A DNA stretch of 7,834 bases from Eubacteriales Family XIII. Incertae Sedis bacterium. Lineage in GTDB: Bacteria; Bacillota; Clostridia; Peptostreptococcales; Anaerovoracaceae. The position numbers and the translations under genes were made by a program. The notes under the pieces were generated by a model, which saw only the letters and a list, made by a program, of their open reading frames with translations, had not been told where the DNA came from and did not search any database. Position 1 is the first letter of the stretch; every line of letters starts with the position of its first letter. Shown here one piece after another: positions 1 through 5,004 of this stretch. Location: the NCBI GenBank assembly GCA_031255695.1, contig JAIRSA010000143.1, forward strand, positions 1 through 7,834, given 5' to 3'.

Positions 1-2
1 GC

Positions 3-146
3 GTGATCCTCCTGCTGGGCGCAATGGGCTACGCCACTATGTGGGAGGCCGTGTTCGGCGATGTGGGCGTAGCGATCATCGCCATACTGAATGCCATGCG
101 CGCCCTGCGGGTGGCCGCCGTCCCGCCCGCACACGTGCAAACATAG
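3..146 (+). CDS. Heavy-metal P1B-type ATPase, C-terminal end (partial)
   Basis: Only the last 47 codons are inside the window, and the frame is open to the left edge. The peptide contains GYATMWEAVFGDVGVAIIAI followed by LNAMRALR, which matches the last transmembrane helix of P1B ATPases that pump metal ions out of the cytoplasm. The Asp in FGDVG (codon at 60-62) aligns with the conserved metal-binding Asp of the final helix in Zn/Cd/Pb exporters of the ZntA/CadA type; copper pumps usually have Ser there. Zn2+/Cd2+/Pb2+ export is therefore the best guess, but the phosphorylation and N-terminal metal-binding domains lie outside the window. Oddity: the last residues (VPPAHVQT) and the TAG stop are encoded by the first copy of a direct repeat that recurs about 60 nt downstream, so the natural C-terminus may have been altered by the repeat. 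Confidence 0.82.
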   Translation: MILLLGAMGYATMWEAVFGDVGVAIIAILNAMRALRVAAVPPAHVQT

Positions 147-215
147 ATCATTGCCGCGCTGCGGGACGTGGGGTCTGTAGTCCCGCCCGTACACGTGCAA
201 AAATAGGCCATTGCC
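105..215. repeat. Direct repeat pair R1 (about 35 bp, period 60)
   Basis: Two near-identical 35-nt units lie at 121-155 and 181-215. They differ at only a few positions and share the blocks TCCCGCCCG, ACACGTGCAAA and ATTGCC. A weaker match (CTGCGGG at 105-111 and 159-165) suggests that the duplicated unit began further left. The first copy overlaps the 3' end and stop codon of the metal ATPase gene; the second is noncoding. The core ACACGTG also occurs twice in the hicAB operator about 120 nt downstream. The repeat family is not recognised. Confidence 0.8.
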
Positions 216-253
216 ATACAGGGCAACTTTTTATTACGCAAAACGGGTTCAAT

Positions 254-276
254 ACCCCGTAGTCTTGCTGCGGGGT
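254..276 (+). terminator. Hairpin, possible terminator of the metal ATPase gene
   Basis: ACCCCGTAG (254-262) pairs with CTGCGGGGT (268-276) around the 5-nt loop TCTTG, giving a 9-bp stem with one G-T wobble. It is followed by GGTTTATT, which is moderately T-rich but not a clean T tract. It lies between the ATPase stop codon and the hicAB promoter, where a rho-independent terminator would be expected. The weak T tract leaves open that it is another kind of structured intergenic element. Confidence 0.6.
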
Positions 277-316
277 GGTTTATTCTTGCGATTGTCGGCG
301 GTTTTCGTTTTGCACA

Positions 317-346
317 TTGACACACGTGTTTAACACGTGTTACAAT
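317..346 (+). promoter_or_regulatory. hicAB promoter
   Basis: A perfect -35 box TTGACA (317-322) and a near-consensus -10 box TACAAT (341-346) are separated by 18 bp, fitting a housekeeping sigma-70/sigma-A promoter. The predicted transcript start is near 353, downstream of the in-frame GTG at 337 and ATG at 349, so neither can be the hicA start. The spacer is filled by the twin ACACGTGT operator. Confidence 0.82.
322..340. promoter_or_regulatory. Probable HicB operator: two ACACGTGT palindromes
   Basis: The 19-nt sequence ACACGTGTTTAACACGTGT holds two copies of the 8-bp palindrome ACACGTGT (322-329 and 333-340), 11 bp apart, close to one helical turn, and is itself almost a palindrome around a TTA centre. 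It fills the spacer between -35 and -10, so a bound dimer pair would block RNA polymerase. HicB antitoxins with C-terminal DNA-binding domains are known to autorepress at such sites. Binding by this particular HicB is inferred. Confidence 0.72.
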
Positions 347-354
347 ATATGCAG

Positions 355-361
355 AAAGAGG
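355..361 (+). promoter_or_regulatory. Ribosome binding site that fixes the hicA start
   Basis: AAAGAGG lies 8 nt upstream of GTG 370 and just downstream of the predicted transcript start, so GTG 370 is preferred over the upstream in-frame GTG 337 and ATG 349. Confidence 0.65.
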
Positions 362-369
362 ATGATGCG

Positions 370-555
370 GTGAAAGCAAGCGAACTAACCAAATTAGCGA
401 GAAAGCACGGGTGCAGCATAAAACGGCATGGCGCGGAACATGACATTTGGATAAACCCGAAAACAGGAAACACCGCAAGGATCCCACGTCATCAAAGCAA
501 GGAAGTGGCGGCCGGTACGGCCCAAAACATAATGAGGGATTTGGGGCTGAAATAG
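370..555 (+). CDS. hicA: HicA-family mRNA interferase toxin
   Basis: A 61-residue protein of the YcfA/HicA toxin family, whose members are small double-stranded-RNA-binding-like proteins that cleave mRNA and arrest growth when free of antitoxin. The expected layout is present: an N-terminal helix (KASELTKLARKHGCSIKRHG), the catalytic-His strand GAEHDIWIN with His24 at the usual position, a basic NPKTGNTARIPRH segment, and the closing motif with GTAQNIMRDLGLK. Classical members have GSH where this one has AEH, but the His is retained. The length is normal for the family. GTG 370 is chosen because of the AAAGAGG site and because upstream starts precede the predicted transcript start. It is the first gene of an operon with hicB, whose start is 47 nt downstream. 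Base composition is visibly more AT-rich than neighbouring genes, which fits horizontal acquisition. Confidence 0.9.
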   Translation: MKASELTKLARKHGCSIKRHGAEHDIWINPKTGNTARIPRHQSKEVAAGTAQNIMRDLGLK

Positions 556-586
556 GCCATTCGTTCTGAAGCATATAAATAATAAT

Positions 587-593
587 GGAAGGA
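587..593 (+). promoter_or_regulatory. Ribosome binding site that fixes the hicB start
   Basis: GGAAGGA lies 9 nt upstream of ATG 603. The in-frame ATG at 585 overlaps this site and has no site of its own, so translation most likely begins at 603. Confidence 0.65.
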
Positions 594-602
594 TGCTTTA
601 TC

Positions 603-1001
603 ATGAAATACGCATATGCGGCAATATTCACACCAGAGGAAAACGGGCAATACAGCATTAATTTCCCGGATTTGCAGGGGTGTTACACAAGTGGCGACGA
701 TATGTCGGATTCTATTTATATGGCGCAGGATGTATTATGCCTGACTTTGTATGACTTAGAGCGGGACAAAAAACCAATACCAAAGGCAAGCAAACCACAG
801 GATGTCAAAGTGACAGGAGAACAATTTATAAGCGTCATCGCAGTAGACACTGAAACATATCGCCGATTTTATGAGAATAAGTCTGTCAAAAAAACGCTTA
901 CAATCCCTATGTGGCTGAATGAACGGGCTGAACAGGCGAATGTTAATTTTTCCGGCGTTTTGCAATCCGCGCTAAAAGAGATGTTGCATGTACAGGACTG
1001 A
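603..1001 (+). CDS. hicB: HicB-family antitoxin
   Basis: A 132-residue antitoxin partner of HicA. The N-terminal half (KYAYAAIFTPEENGQYSINF, then PDLQGCYTSGDD) is the partially degraded RNase-H-like HicB domain, with the characteristic FPDLQGCYTSGD segment. It is expected to cover the toxin active site. The C-terminal end (TLTIPMWLNERAEQAN followed by NFSGVLQSALKEML) is the ribbon-helix-helix-like DNA-binding tail seen in longer HicB proteins, which allows autorepression at the operator overlapping the promoter. ATG 603 is preferred over ATG 585 because of the GGAAGGA site. The order toxin then antitoxin is the usual hicAB order. No convincing terminator is seen after it; GC-rich repeats begin about 110 nt downstream. 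Confidence 0.92.
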   Translation: MKYAYAAIFTPEENGQYSINFPDLQGCYTSGDDMSDSIYMAQDVLCLTLYDLERDKKPIPKASKPQDVKVTGEQFISVIAVDTETYRRFYENKSVKKTLTIPMWLNERAEQANVNFSGVLQSALKEMLHVQD

Positions 1002-1109
1002 TACTGTTCTCCGTCTAAAAACGTGGCATCTTTGCGGCTGATTCGCCCCCCTGCGTTGTTGCAACTAAGGGCGGCGGCCGTGCGCTGCTGTCCCCGCGCA
1101 GCCTGGCGC

Positions 1110-1240
1110 CCGCGCACGTCGGTCAGTTGGCAAAGTCCGCTCAGCGTCCGCGCACGTCCGCGCACGTCGGTCAGTTGGCAAAGTCCGCTCCGCGTCCGCG
1201 CACGTCGGTCAGTTGGCAAAGTCCGCGCGCGTCCGCGCAT
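1110..1240. repeat. Tandem repeat cluster R2 (three identical 31-nt cores)
   Basis: An identical 31-nt core, starting CCGCGCACGTCGGTCAG and ending TTGGCAAAGTCCGC, occurs at 1110-1140, 1158-1188 and 1196-1226. The basic period is 38 nt, with linkers resembling TCMGCGT. The first interval is 48 nt because the 10-mer CCGCGCACGT is duplicated inside it. A degenerate end CCGCGCATGC (1233-1242) follows the third copy. Linkers are repeat-like rather than unique, so this is a small tandem array and not a CRISPR. Confidence 0.88.
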
Positions 1241-1254
1241 GCTTTCGCGAAAGC
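1241..1254. promoter_or_regulatory. Perfect 14-bp palindrome GCTTTCGCGAAAGC
   Basis: GCTTTCGCGAAAGC equals its own reverse complement and ends 2 bp upstream of the -35 box of the metallopeptidase promoter. The position fits a dimeric regulator operator. As RNA it could also form a 5-bp hairpin with a CGCG loop and close off the repeat cluster. No cognate regulator is encoded in the window. Confidence 0.5.
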
Positions 1255-1256
1255 GG

Positions 1257-1285
1257 TTGAAAATCCGCCGCCGCTGTGATATACT
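1257..1285 (+). promoter_or_regulatory. Promoter of the metallopeptidase gene
   Basis: TTGAAA (1257-1262) and TATACT (1280-1285) are separated by exactly 17 bp, a good sigma-70/sigma-A match in an otherwise very GC-rich region. The predicted transcript start is near 1292, which rules out the in-frame GTG at 1276 as a start codon. Confidence 0.7.
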
Positions 1286-1338
1286 CTCGTTGGCAATCGG
1301 CGGCTATGGCATTGCGGGATATGAAAGGCTTGATGGTG

Positions 1339-2040
1339 ATGCGGGGCAGTATGGCGGACATGGAAATCGCATATAAATTGATAAGGTCGCGGCGCCGCAC
1401 AGTCTCCATCCGCATTACAGGCGCGGGGGGCGTGGAGGTACGCGCGCCGCTTACGATGGCGGCGGACGAGATAGAGCGCTTTGTCCGCTCGAAGGGCGCC
1501 TGGATAGAATCGCATCTTGAAAAAACCACGCGCAAGCTGGAGAAGCGGGCCGCGTTTTCACTAGATTATGGTGCCAGTGTGCCCCTGCTCGGCAAGAGCT
1601 ACATGATAGAAGCTAGGGCAGGGAACAATATTGGCTATGACGACCGCTGCGTCTTTCTGCCGCCAGGCCTGGCCGCAGATGAGATAAAGCAGGCGGTCAT
1701 ACTGCTTTACAGGCATGTGGCGAAGGGCTACATACAGGATCGCATCCGCGAGTTCGCGCCCATCATGGGCGTGTCGCCGGCAGCGATCAAGATCAATGGA
1801 GCGAAAACGCGCTGGGGCTCATGTTCCGGGAAAAACAGCGTGAATTTTTCATGGCGGCTCATCGTCGCGCCGCGCGAGCTCGTCGACTACGTTGTCGTCC
1901 ACGAGCTTGCCCATATAAAGGCGCACGATCATTCGCCACGTTTCTGGGCGCAGGTTGAGCAGGTGCTGCCGGATTATAAAACACTGCGGCGCCGCCTGAA
2001 GGGCGTGCATGAAATGCTGGATGCCCAGGACTGGGGCTGA
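1339..2040 (+). CDS. YgjP-type (DUF45) zinc metallopeptidase domain protein
   Basis: This is a cytoplasmic protein of the YgjP/DUF45 group, related to SprT/WLM-type zinc metallopeptidases; the physiological substrate is not known. The N-terminal region has YKLIRSRRRTVSIRI and a GGVEVRAP strand typical of the family. The centre has the family block TRWGSCSGKNSVNFSW (codons from 1807) followed by VDYVVVHELAH. The zinc site is HELAH (1900-1914) with a third likely ligand in DHSPRFW (His codon 1930-1932). All expected zinc ligands and the catalytic Glu are intact. No signal peptide or membrane segment is seen. The start is uncertain: ATG codons occur in frame at 1306, 1321, 1333, 1339, 1351 and 1360. 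ATG 1339 is chosen because AAAGG lies 10 nt upstream. It has its own promoter and no obvious functional partner. Confidence 0.88.
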   Translation: MRGSMADMEIAYKLIRSRRRTVSIRITGAGGVEVRAPLTMAADEIERFVRSKGAWIESHLEKTTRKLEKRAAFSLDYGASVPLLGKSYMIEARAGNNIGYDDRCVFLPPGLAADEIKQAVILLYRHVAKGYIQDRIREFAPIMGVSPAAIKINGAKTRWGSCSGKNSVNFSWRLIVAPRELVDYVVVHELAHIKAHDHSPRFWAQVEQVLPDYKTLRRRLKGVHEMLDAQDWG

Positions 2041-2060
2041 GGCTGACGATGGGGCACGGT

Positions 2061-2211
2061 CCGGCGGCATTGGCAGTGTGGCCAAGGGCGCTTGAGCGGC
2101 GCTTGGCAGCTGGGTCCGGCGGCATTTTGCAGCGCCCGGCCAGCCTGGCGGCATTTTGCAGCGCAGGCCGGGCCAATGGCTGGGGCATGGCCCGGCGGCA
2201 TTTTCCGGCGC
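2061..2211. repeat. Dispersed direct repeats R3, CCGGCGGCATTTTGCAGCGC
   Basis: The 20-mer CCGGCGGCATTTTGCAGCGC occurs exactly at 2116-2135 and with one mismatch at 2145-2164. It recurs with a changed 3' part (TTTTCCGGCGC) at 2192-2211 and as a truncated copy at 2061-2071. Spacing is irregular (55, 29 and 47 nt). It fills nearly all of the gap between the metallopeptidase and the substrate-binding protein genes. No promoter is visible in this gap. Confidence 0.82.
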
Positions 2212-2234
2212 AAGCAAGATAGGGGTGTAATAGT

Positions 2235-3497
2235 ATGTTTCCAAAACGATCAATGGGCTTTGGCCTGAAAATAAAAAGGGGGCTTGCGGCCTTCGCTGTC
2301 CTGCTCATGTGCGCTGTGCAGTATGGCTGCGCGGCCTATGACAATTTCGCGTCGGGATTCATGGACGAGGCCTCTCCTGACGGCGCGTTCCGGATAGGGG
2401 TGTTCGAGCCGCTTACGGGGAAGGACAAGGAGTCGGGGCAGCTTGAGCGGATCGGGATTGAGCTGGCCCACAGCCTTTACCCCGATGTGCTCGGCAGGCC
2501 TATAGAACTCATCGTCTCCGACAACCGTTCCGACATCGGCGAGGCGCGGGCGGCGGCGGAGTACCTGGCCGACAAGGGCGTCTGCATCGCATTGGGCAGC
2601 TACAGAAGCACATTGTCGCTTGCAGGCGGCGAAGTGTTCAGCGAACGGGGGATCCCCGCCATTTCCATTACAAATGCGAACCCGCTCGTGACCAATACGA
2701 ACGAGTACTATTTCAGGGTGAGGTACGTCGAGGCATTTCAGGGCGTCGCCGCCGCGAAATACGCCGCTGAGGAGCTGCAGGCCGGGAGCGCCGCGATAAT
2801 GCGCGAGATAGACAATGATTATGCGGAGGCGCTGTGCCAGTCGTTCAGCGACAAGTTTATTTCACTGACCGGGAATGGGGAGGCCATAACGCATACCTCG
2901 GATTATGAGGCGGGGACTGCGGACTTTGCCGCCGAACTGAACGCGATCAAGGAGACAGGCACGAGCGTGATCTTTGTCCCGTCGAGCGCAGAGGCCGCGC
3001 TCGAGATCGCGCGGCAGGCCGACGCGCTGGGGATCGGGGCGATATTCCTGGGGACAGATCTTTGGGAAGAGTCGGAGGCACTCTTGAAGGCGACGGACAG
3101 CGCAGTCCTGAGCAGGATGGCGTTTTCGTCGGATTATGGGCAGAACGCGGAGCAGTCCGAACTGGCGACAATATTCACGCGCGCCTATAAGGAGAAATTC
3201 GGATCGGACGGCGAACCCGACCACGCCGTGGCGCTGGGCTTCGATGCCTATATGCTGGCGCGTGACGCCATCGAGAGGGCGGGCGAAAACGCTGGGGCGG
3301 GCGCCGTCAGGGGCGCATTGGCCTCGACGAAGTCGTACCCAGGGGTTTCGGGCAATATCACGTTTGACGAGAATGGCGATCCCATAAAGTCCGTCTCCAT
3401 CATGCGCCCGATCGACGGGAAATTTGTGAATATATACACAGCAGAGCCCAACTGGGGGCCGGTGCCGCCCGAAGGGCCCGAAGAGGCCGATGAGTAG
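2235..3497 (+). CDS. Type 1 substrate-binding protein, Leu/Ile/Val-binding (LivK-like) family
   Basis: A 420-residue exported binding protein of the Peripla_BP_6 family, which captures branched-chain or other amino acids or small amides for an ABC importer. The N-terminus is a signal sequence: basic KIKRG, a hydrophobic core LAAFAVLLMCAV, then QYGC with Cys32 as the probable lipidated residue; Gln and Tyr at -3 and -2 make this an atypical lipobox. The mature part opens with FRIGVFEPLTGKDKESG and continues with RPIELIVSDNRSD and IALGSYRSTLSL, the usual order of the first lobe, then GSAAIMREIDNDYAEAL and TSVIFVPSSAEAALEIARQA in the second. It ends with a Pro/Glu-rich tail. ATG 2235 follows AGGGGTG at 2221-2227. 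No permease or ATPase gene adjoins it, so the ligand is unknown; a sensor role is possible. Confidence 0.88.
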   Translation: MFPKRSMGFGLKIKRGLAAFAVLLMCAVQYGCAAYDNFASGFMDEASPDGAFRIGVFEPLTGKDKESGQLERIGIELAHSLYPDVLGRPIELIVSDNRSDIGEARAAAEYLADKGVCIALGSYRSTLSLAGGEVFSERGIPAISITNANPLVTNTNEYYFRVRYVEAFQGVAAAKYAAEELQAGSAAIMREIDNDYAEALCQSFSDKFISLTGNGEAITHTSDYEAGTADFAAELNAIKETGTSVIFVPSSAEAALEIARQADALGIGAIFLGTDLWEESEALLKATDSAVLSRMAFSSDYGQNAEQSELATIFTRAYKEKFGSDGEPDHAVALGFDAYMLARDAIERAGENAGAGAVRGALASTKSYPGVSGNITFDENGDPIKSVSIMRPIDGKFVNIYTAEPNWGPVPPEGPEEADE

Positions 3498-3501
3498 CAG
3501 C

Positions 3502-3523
3502 GGCAGCGGCCATTCCGCCTGCC
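3502..3523 (+). terminator. Hairpin just after the substrate-binding protein gene
   Basis: GGCAGCGG (3502-3509) pairs with CCG-C-CTGCC (3515-3523), an 8-bp stem with one bulged C and a 5-nt loop, starting 4 nt after the stop codon. There is no T tract, so it may be a weak or factor-assisted terminator or a 3'-end stabiliser. Confidence 0.35.
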
Positions 3524-3592
3524 CTATCGCGCATGCGCCTGAAAAGGCCCCGGAATAGCGGGTCTGTGGCTAATTTGCGCCGGAAGCGCCCG

Positions 3593-3681
3593 CCTCTGCC
3601 CACCTAGCCTTGGGCGGCGGTTATTTCCTCTTTAGTCATGCTTGTGACGGTGCCCTCTGCCCACCTAGCCTTGGGCGGCGG
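3593..3681. repeat. Direct repeat pair R4 (identical 28-mers, period 61)
   Basis: Two identical 28-nt units, beginning CCTCTGCCCACCTAG and ending CCTTGGGCGGCGG, lie at 3593-3620 and 3654-3681, with 33 unrelated nt between them. Each holds a short inverted repeat (GCCCA and TGGGC around an 8-nt loop). They sit between two convergent genes, where both transcripts end. The gap from 3498 to 3726 holds no credible gene. Confidence 0.85.
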
Positions 3682-3699
3682 GCTTCATCCGCCCCGCGC

Positions 3700-3718
3700 C
3701 TGCCATAATCGTTGGCAG
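3700..3718 (-). terminator. Hairpin downstream of the racemase gene
   Basis: CTGCCA (3700-3705) pairs perfectly with TGGCAG (3713-3718) around a 7-nt loop. On the minus strand it lies 8 nt past the racemase stop codon. It lacks a T tract, so a terminator role is only possible. Confidence 0.35.
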
Positions 3719-3726
3719 CCCCGCCG

Positions 3727-4809
3727 TCACTCTACGTAGCGGATCTCGATGCCAGGGGCCTGTGTAAGGAATACAGCGGTCCCGTAGCAGAGCCCGAAGG
3801 ATACGATATCGCCGGGCTTGAAGTCCCTGTGGGCATCCTCGATGTCCAGGATCGTGTGGTCGCTGGAAGCGCCCAGCACGGTGACGCCCTCGTCCATTGG
3901 CACGAGCTGATCCGCCCAGGCATAGTCGACCCGCCCGATCGCGGCCAGTGCGCGCCTGCGTATGCCGCGATCCTCGTAGACAGGCTTGTTGCGGAACGCG
4001 TCGAACATGATCTCGCCGATAGGGTGGGAGGGCTTGGATTTGACTTCTATTATCTCCGCACGCAGCGTGAACACGTCATTGTGCAGAAAATCCGTCTCAT
4101 ATTCCCACAGATCCGCCAGATCCCGCCCGATGACTATATTTTCGCCTATCCTCAGATTGTTTATCTTCGACGGCATATTTTTGTCCATGATGCGCGGGAA
4201 CGATGTGGAGGCGCCGCCGGATATGATCCCAAGAGGGCGGCCGATCGCCTGCTCTACCATTTCCGCTATCTCCGCGAATTCGCACATTTTTTCTACGGTG
4301 GGCGCAATCGAGCCATAGCAGCCCAGGTTGGTCCCGATCCCTGCCAGTTCCAGATGGCTGAATCTCTTTTCGACGGCCAGGGCGCAGTCGGCCAGTTCGC
4401 CCCTGTCCCATATCCCCTCGCGCAGGTCGCCCATTTCCGCCATGAGCAGCACGCCGTGGCGCTTGCCTTGGGCCGCAGCCTCGCGGTCCAGCAGTTCCAG
4501 CACCGCGAGTTCCGAATTCAGGCTTATATCCGCTAGGCGGACGACCTCCGCTGCCTCGCTGGGCATGGGCAGGCGCAGCATCATGAGCGGCAGATCGATG
4601 CCCGCCCTCCGTGCGCCGTCCAATTGGCCGAGGCGCGACGACGCGATGTAGCTGCAGCCCCCGCGCGCTATGGCGGCGGCGCACTCCGGCAGCCCGGAGC
4701 AGCCCTTGATCACCCCTGCTACGCTGATGCCGAGCTCGGCGCAGCGCCGGACAGTCTCTCGCGCATTATGTTCCAGCTTGCGCAGATTCACTTCAATACT
4801 AGGATACAT
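3727..4809 (-). CDS. Orr-like PLP-dependent amino-acid racemase (alanine/ornithine racemase family)
   Basis: A 360-residue fold-type III PLP enzyme with an alanine-racemase N-terminal TIM barrel. It resembles clostridial ornithine racemase Orr, which interconverts L- and D-ornithine for ornithine fermentation. Lys35 in VAGVIKGCSG is the expected PLP Schiff-base lysine. Further family blocks in order are YIASSRLGQL, MMLRLPMPSEA, ADISLNSEL, MAEMGDLREG, GTNLGCYG, ISGGASTSFP, LRIGENIVIGR, a HPIGEIMFDAFRNKP block followed by YEDRGIRRRALAAIG, and LGASSDHTILDIED. The length is normal for this family. ATG 4809 is preferred over the in-frame TTG at 4815 because GGGGGG lies 7 nt before the ATG and only 1 nt before the TTG. 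The 180-nt gap to the acyl-CoA synthetase upstream contains tandem repeats. Ornithine as substrate is inferred; no oraS/oraE aminomutase genes are in the window. Confidence 0.85.
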   Translation of the reverse strand: MYPSIEVNLRKLEHNARETVRRCAELGISVAGVIKGCSGLPECAAAIARGGCSYIASSRLGQLDGARRAGIDLPLMMLRLPMPSEAAEVVRLADISLNSELAVLELLDREAAAQGKRHGVLLMAEMGDLREGIWDRGELADCALAVEKRFSHLELAGIGTNLGCYGSIAPTVEKMCEFAEIAEMVEQAIGRPLGIISGGASTSFPRIMDKNMPSKINNLRIGENIVIGRDLADLWEYETDFLHNDVFTLRAEIIEVKSKPSHPIGEIMFDAFRNKPVYEDRGIRRRALAAIGRVDYAWADQLVPMDEGVTVLGASSDHTILDIEDAHRDFKPGDIVSFGLCYGTAVFLTQAPGIEIRYVE

Positions 4810-4816
4810 CCTCAAT

Positions 4817-4822
4817 CCCCCC
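4817..4822 (-). promoter_or_regulatory. Ribosome binding site deciding the racemase start
   Basis: On the minus strand GGGGGG lies 7 nt before ATG 4809 and 1 nt before TTG 4815. The spacing favours the ATG. Confidence 0.5.
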
Positions 4823-4841
4823 TATCTTGCCGGGACATTAC

Positions 4842-5004
4842 GCCCCGCTAAAAGCTTGCGCCCGCAAAGGCCGGCTCGTCCGCCAGCCCCGCCAGGCGAT
4901 TCCGCCCGCCAGCCCCGCTAAAAGCTTGCGCCCGCCAAAGACCGGCTCGTCCGCCAGCCCCGCCAGGCGATTCCGCCCGCCAGGCCCGCTAGGCGATTCC
5001 GCCC
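4842..5004. repeat. Tandem repeat R5 (70-bp unit, two copies plus a partial third)
   Basis: Copy 1 spans 4842-4911 and copy 2 spans 4912-4982. They match over 70 nt apart from one inserted C (CCGCAAAGG versus CCGCCAAAGA) and one substitution. Both begin GCCCCGCTAAAAGCTTGCG and contain GGCGATTCCGCC, a small inverted repeat. A truncated third piece (about 4983-5004) fuses the unit start to its end (GGCCCGCTAGGCGATTCC) and overlaps the 3' end of the acyl-CoA synthetase gene, including its stop. The array fills the gap upstream of the racemase. Confidence 0.88.

Larger units (their letters stand above)
1002..1256. other. Gene-free stretch downstream of hicB
   Basis: About 340 bases (1002-1338) separate hicB from the metallopeptidase start. 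The left part, to about 1105, is GC-rich with no credible gene, RNA or terminator; the best local pairing is a 5-bp stem (1081-1085 with 1096-1100). The right part holds repeat cluster R2 (1110-1240), a 14-bp palindrome (1241-1254) and a promoter (1257-1285), listed separately. The open frames across it are low-complexity readings of the repeats (Arg-rich, Thr/Asp/Val/Arg periodic) and are not supported as genes. Confidence 0.7.

Noticed and set aside
29..658. A 209-codon open frame on the - strand
   Set aside because: It is antisense to the ATPase end, the hicAB promoter and hicA, with no domain or ribosome site.
1110..1240. Possible CRISPR array
   Set aside because: There are only three copies, and the spacers are short, repeat-like and unequal (17 and 7 nt). 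No cas genes are nearby.
1289..1296. GTTGGCAA near the metallopeptidase transcript start, matching part of repeat R2
   Set aside because: An 8-nt match is too short to call another repeat copy.
1023..1376. Arg-rich open frame on the + strand across repeat R2
   Set aside because: The protein is a periodic translation of the repeat, overlaps the promoter and the metallopeptidase start, and has no ribosome site.
3712..4536. A 274-codon open frame on the + strand
   Set aside because: It is antisense to the Orr-like racemase, has no ribosome site or domain, and is explained by GC bias.
4810..4870. A promoter directly upstream of the racemase
   Set aside because: The only candidates (TTGCGG and TAATGT on the minus strand) are about 21 bp apart, too far for a standard promoter.
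4842..5004. Possible CRISPR or transposon inverted ends
   Set aside because: The units are head-to-tail copies without spacers, and there is no transposase or terminal inverted repeat.
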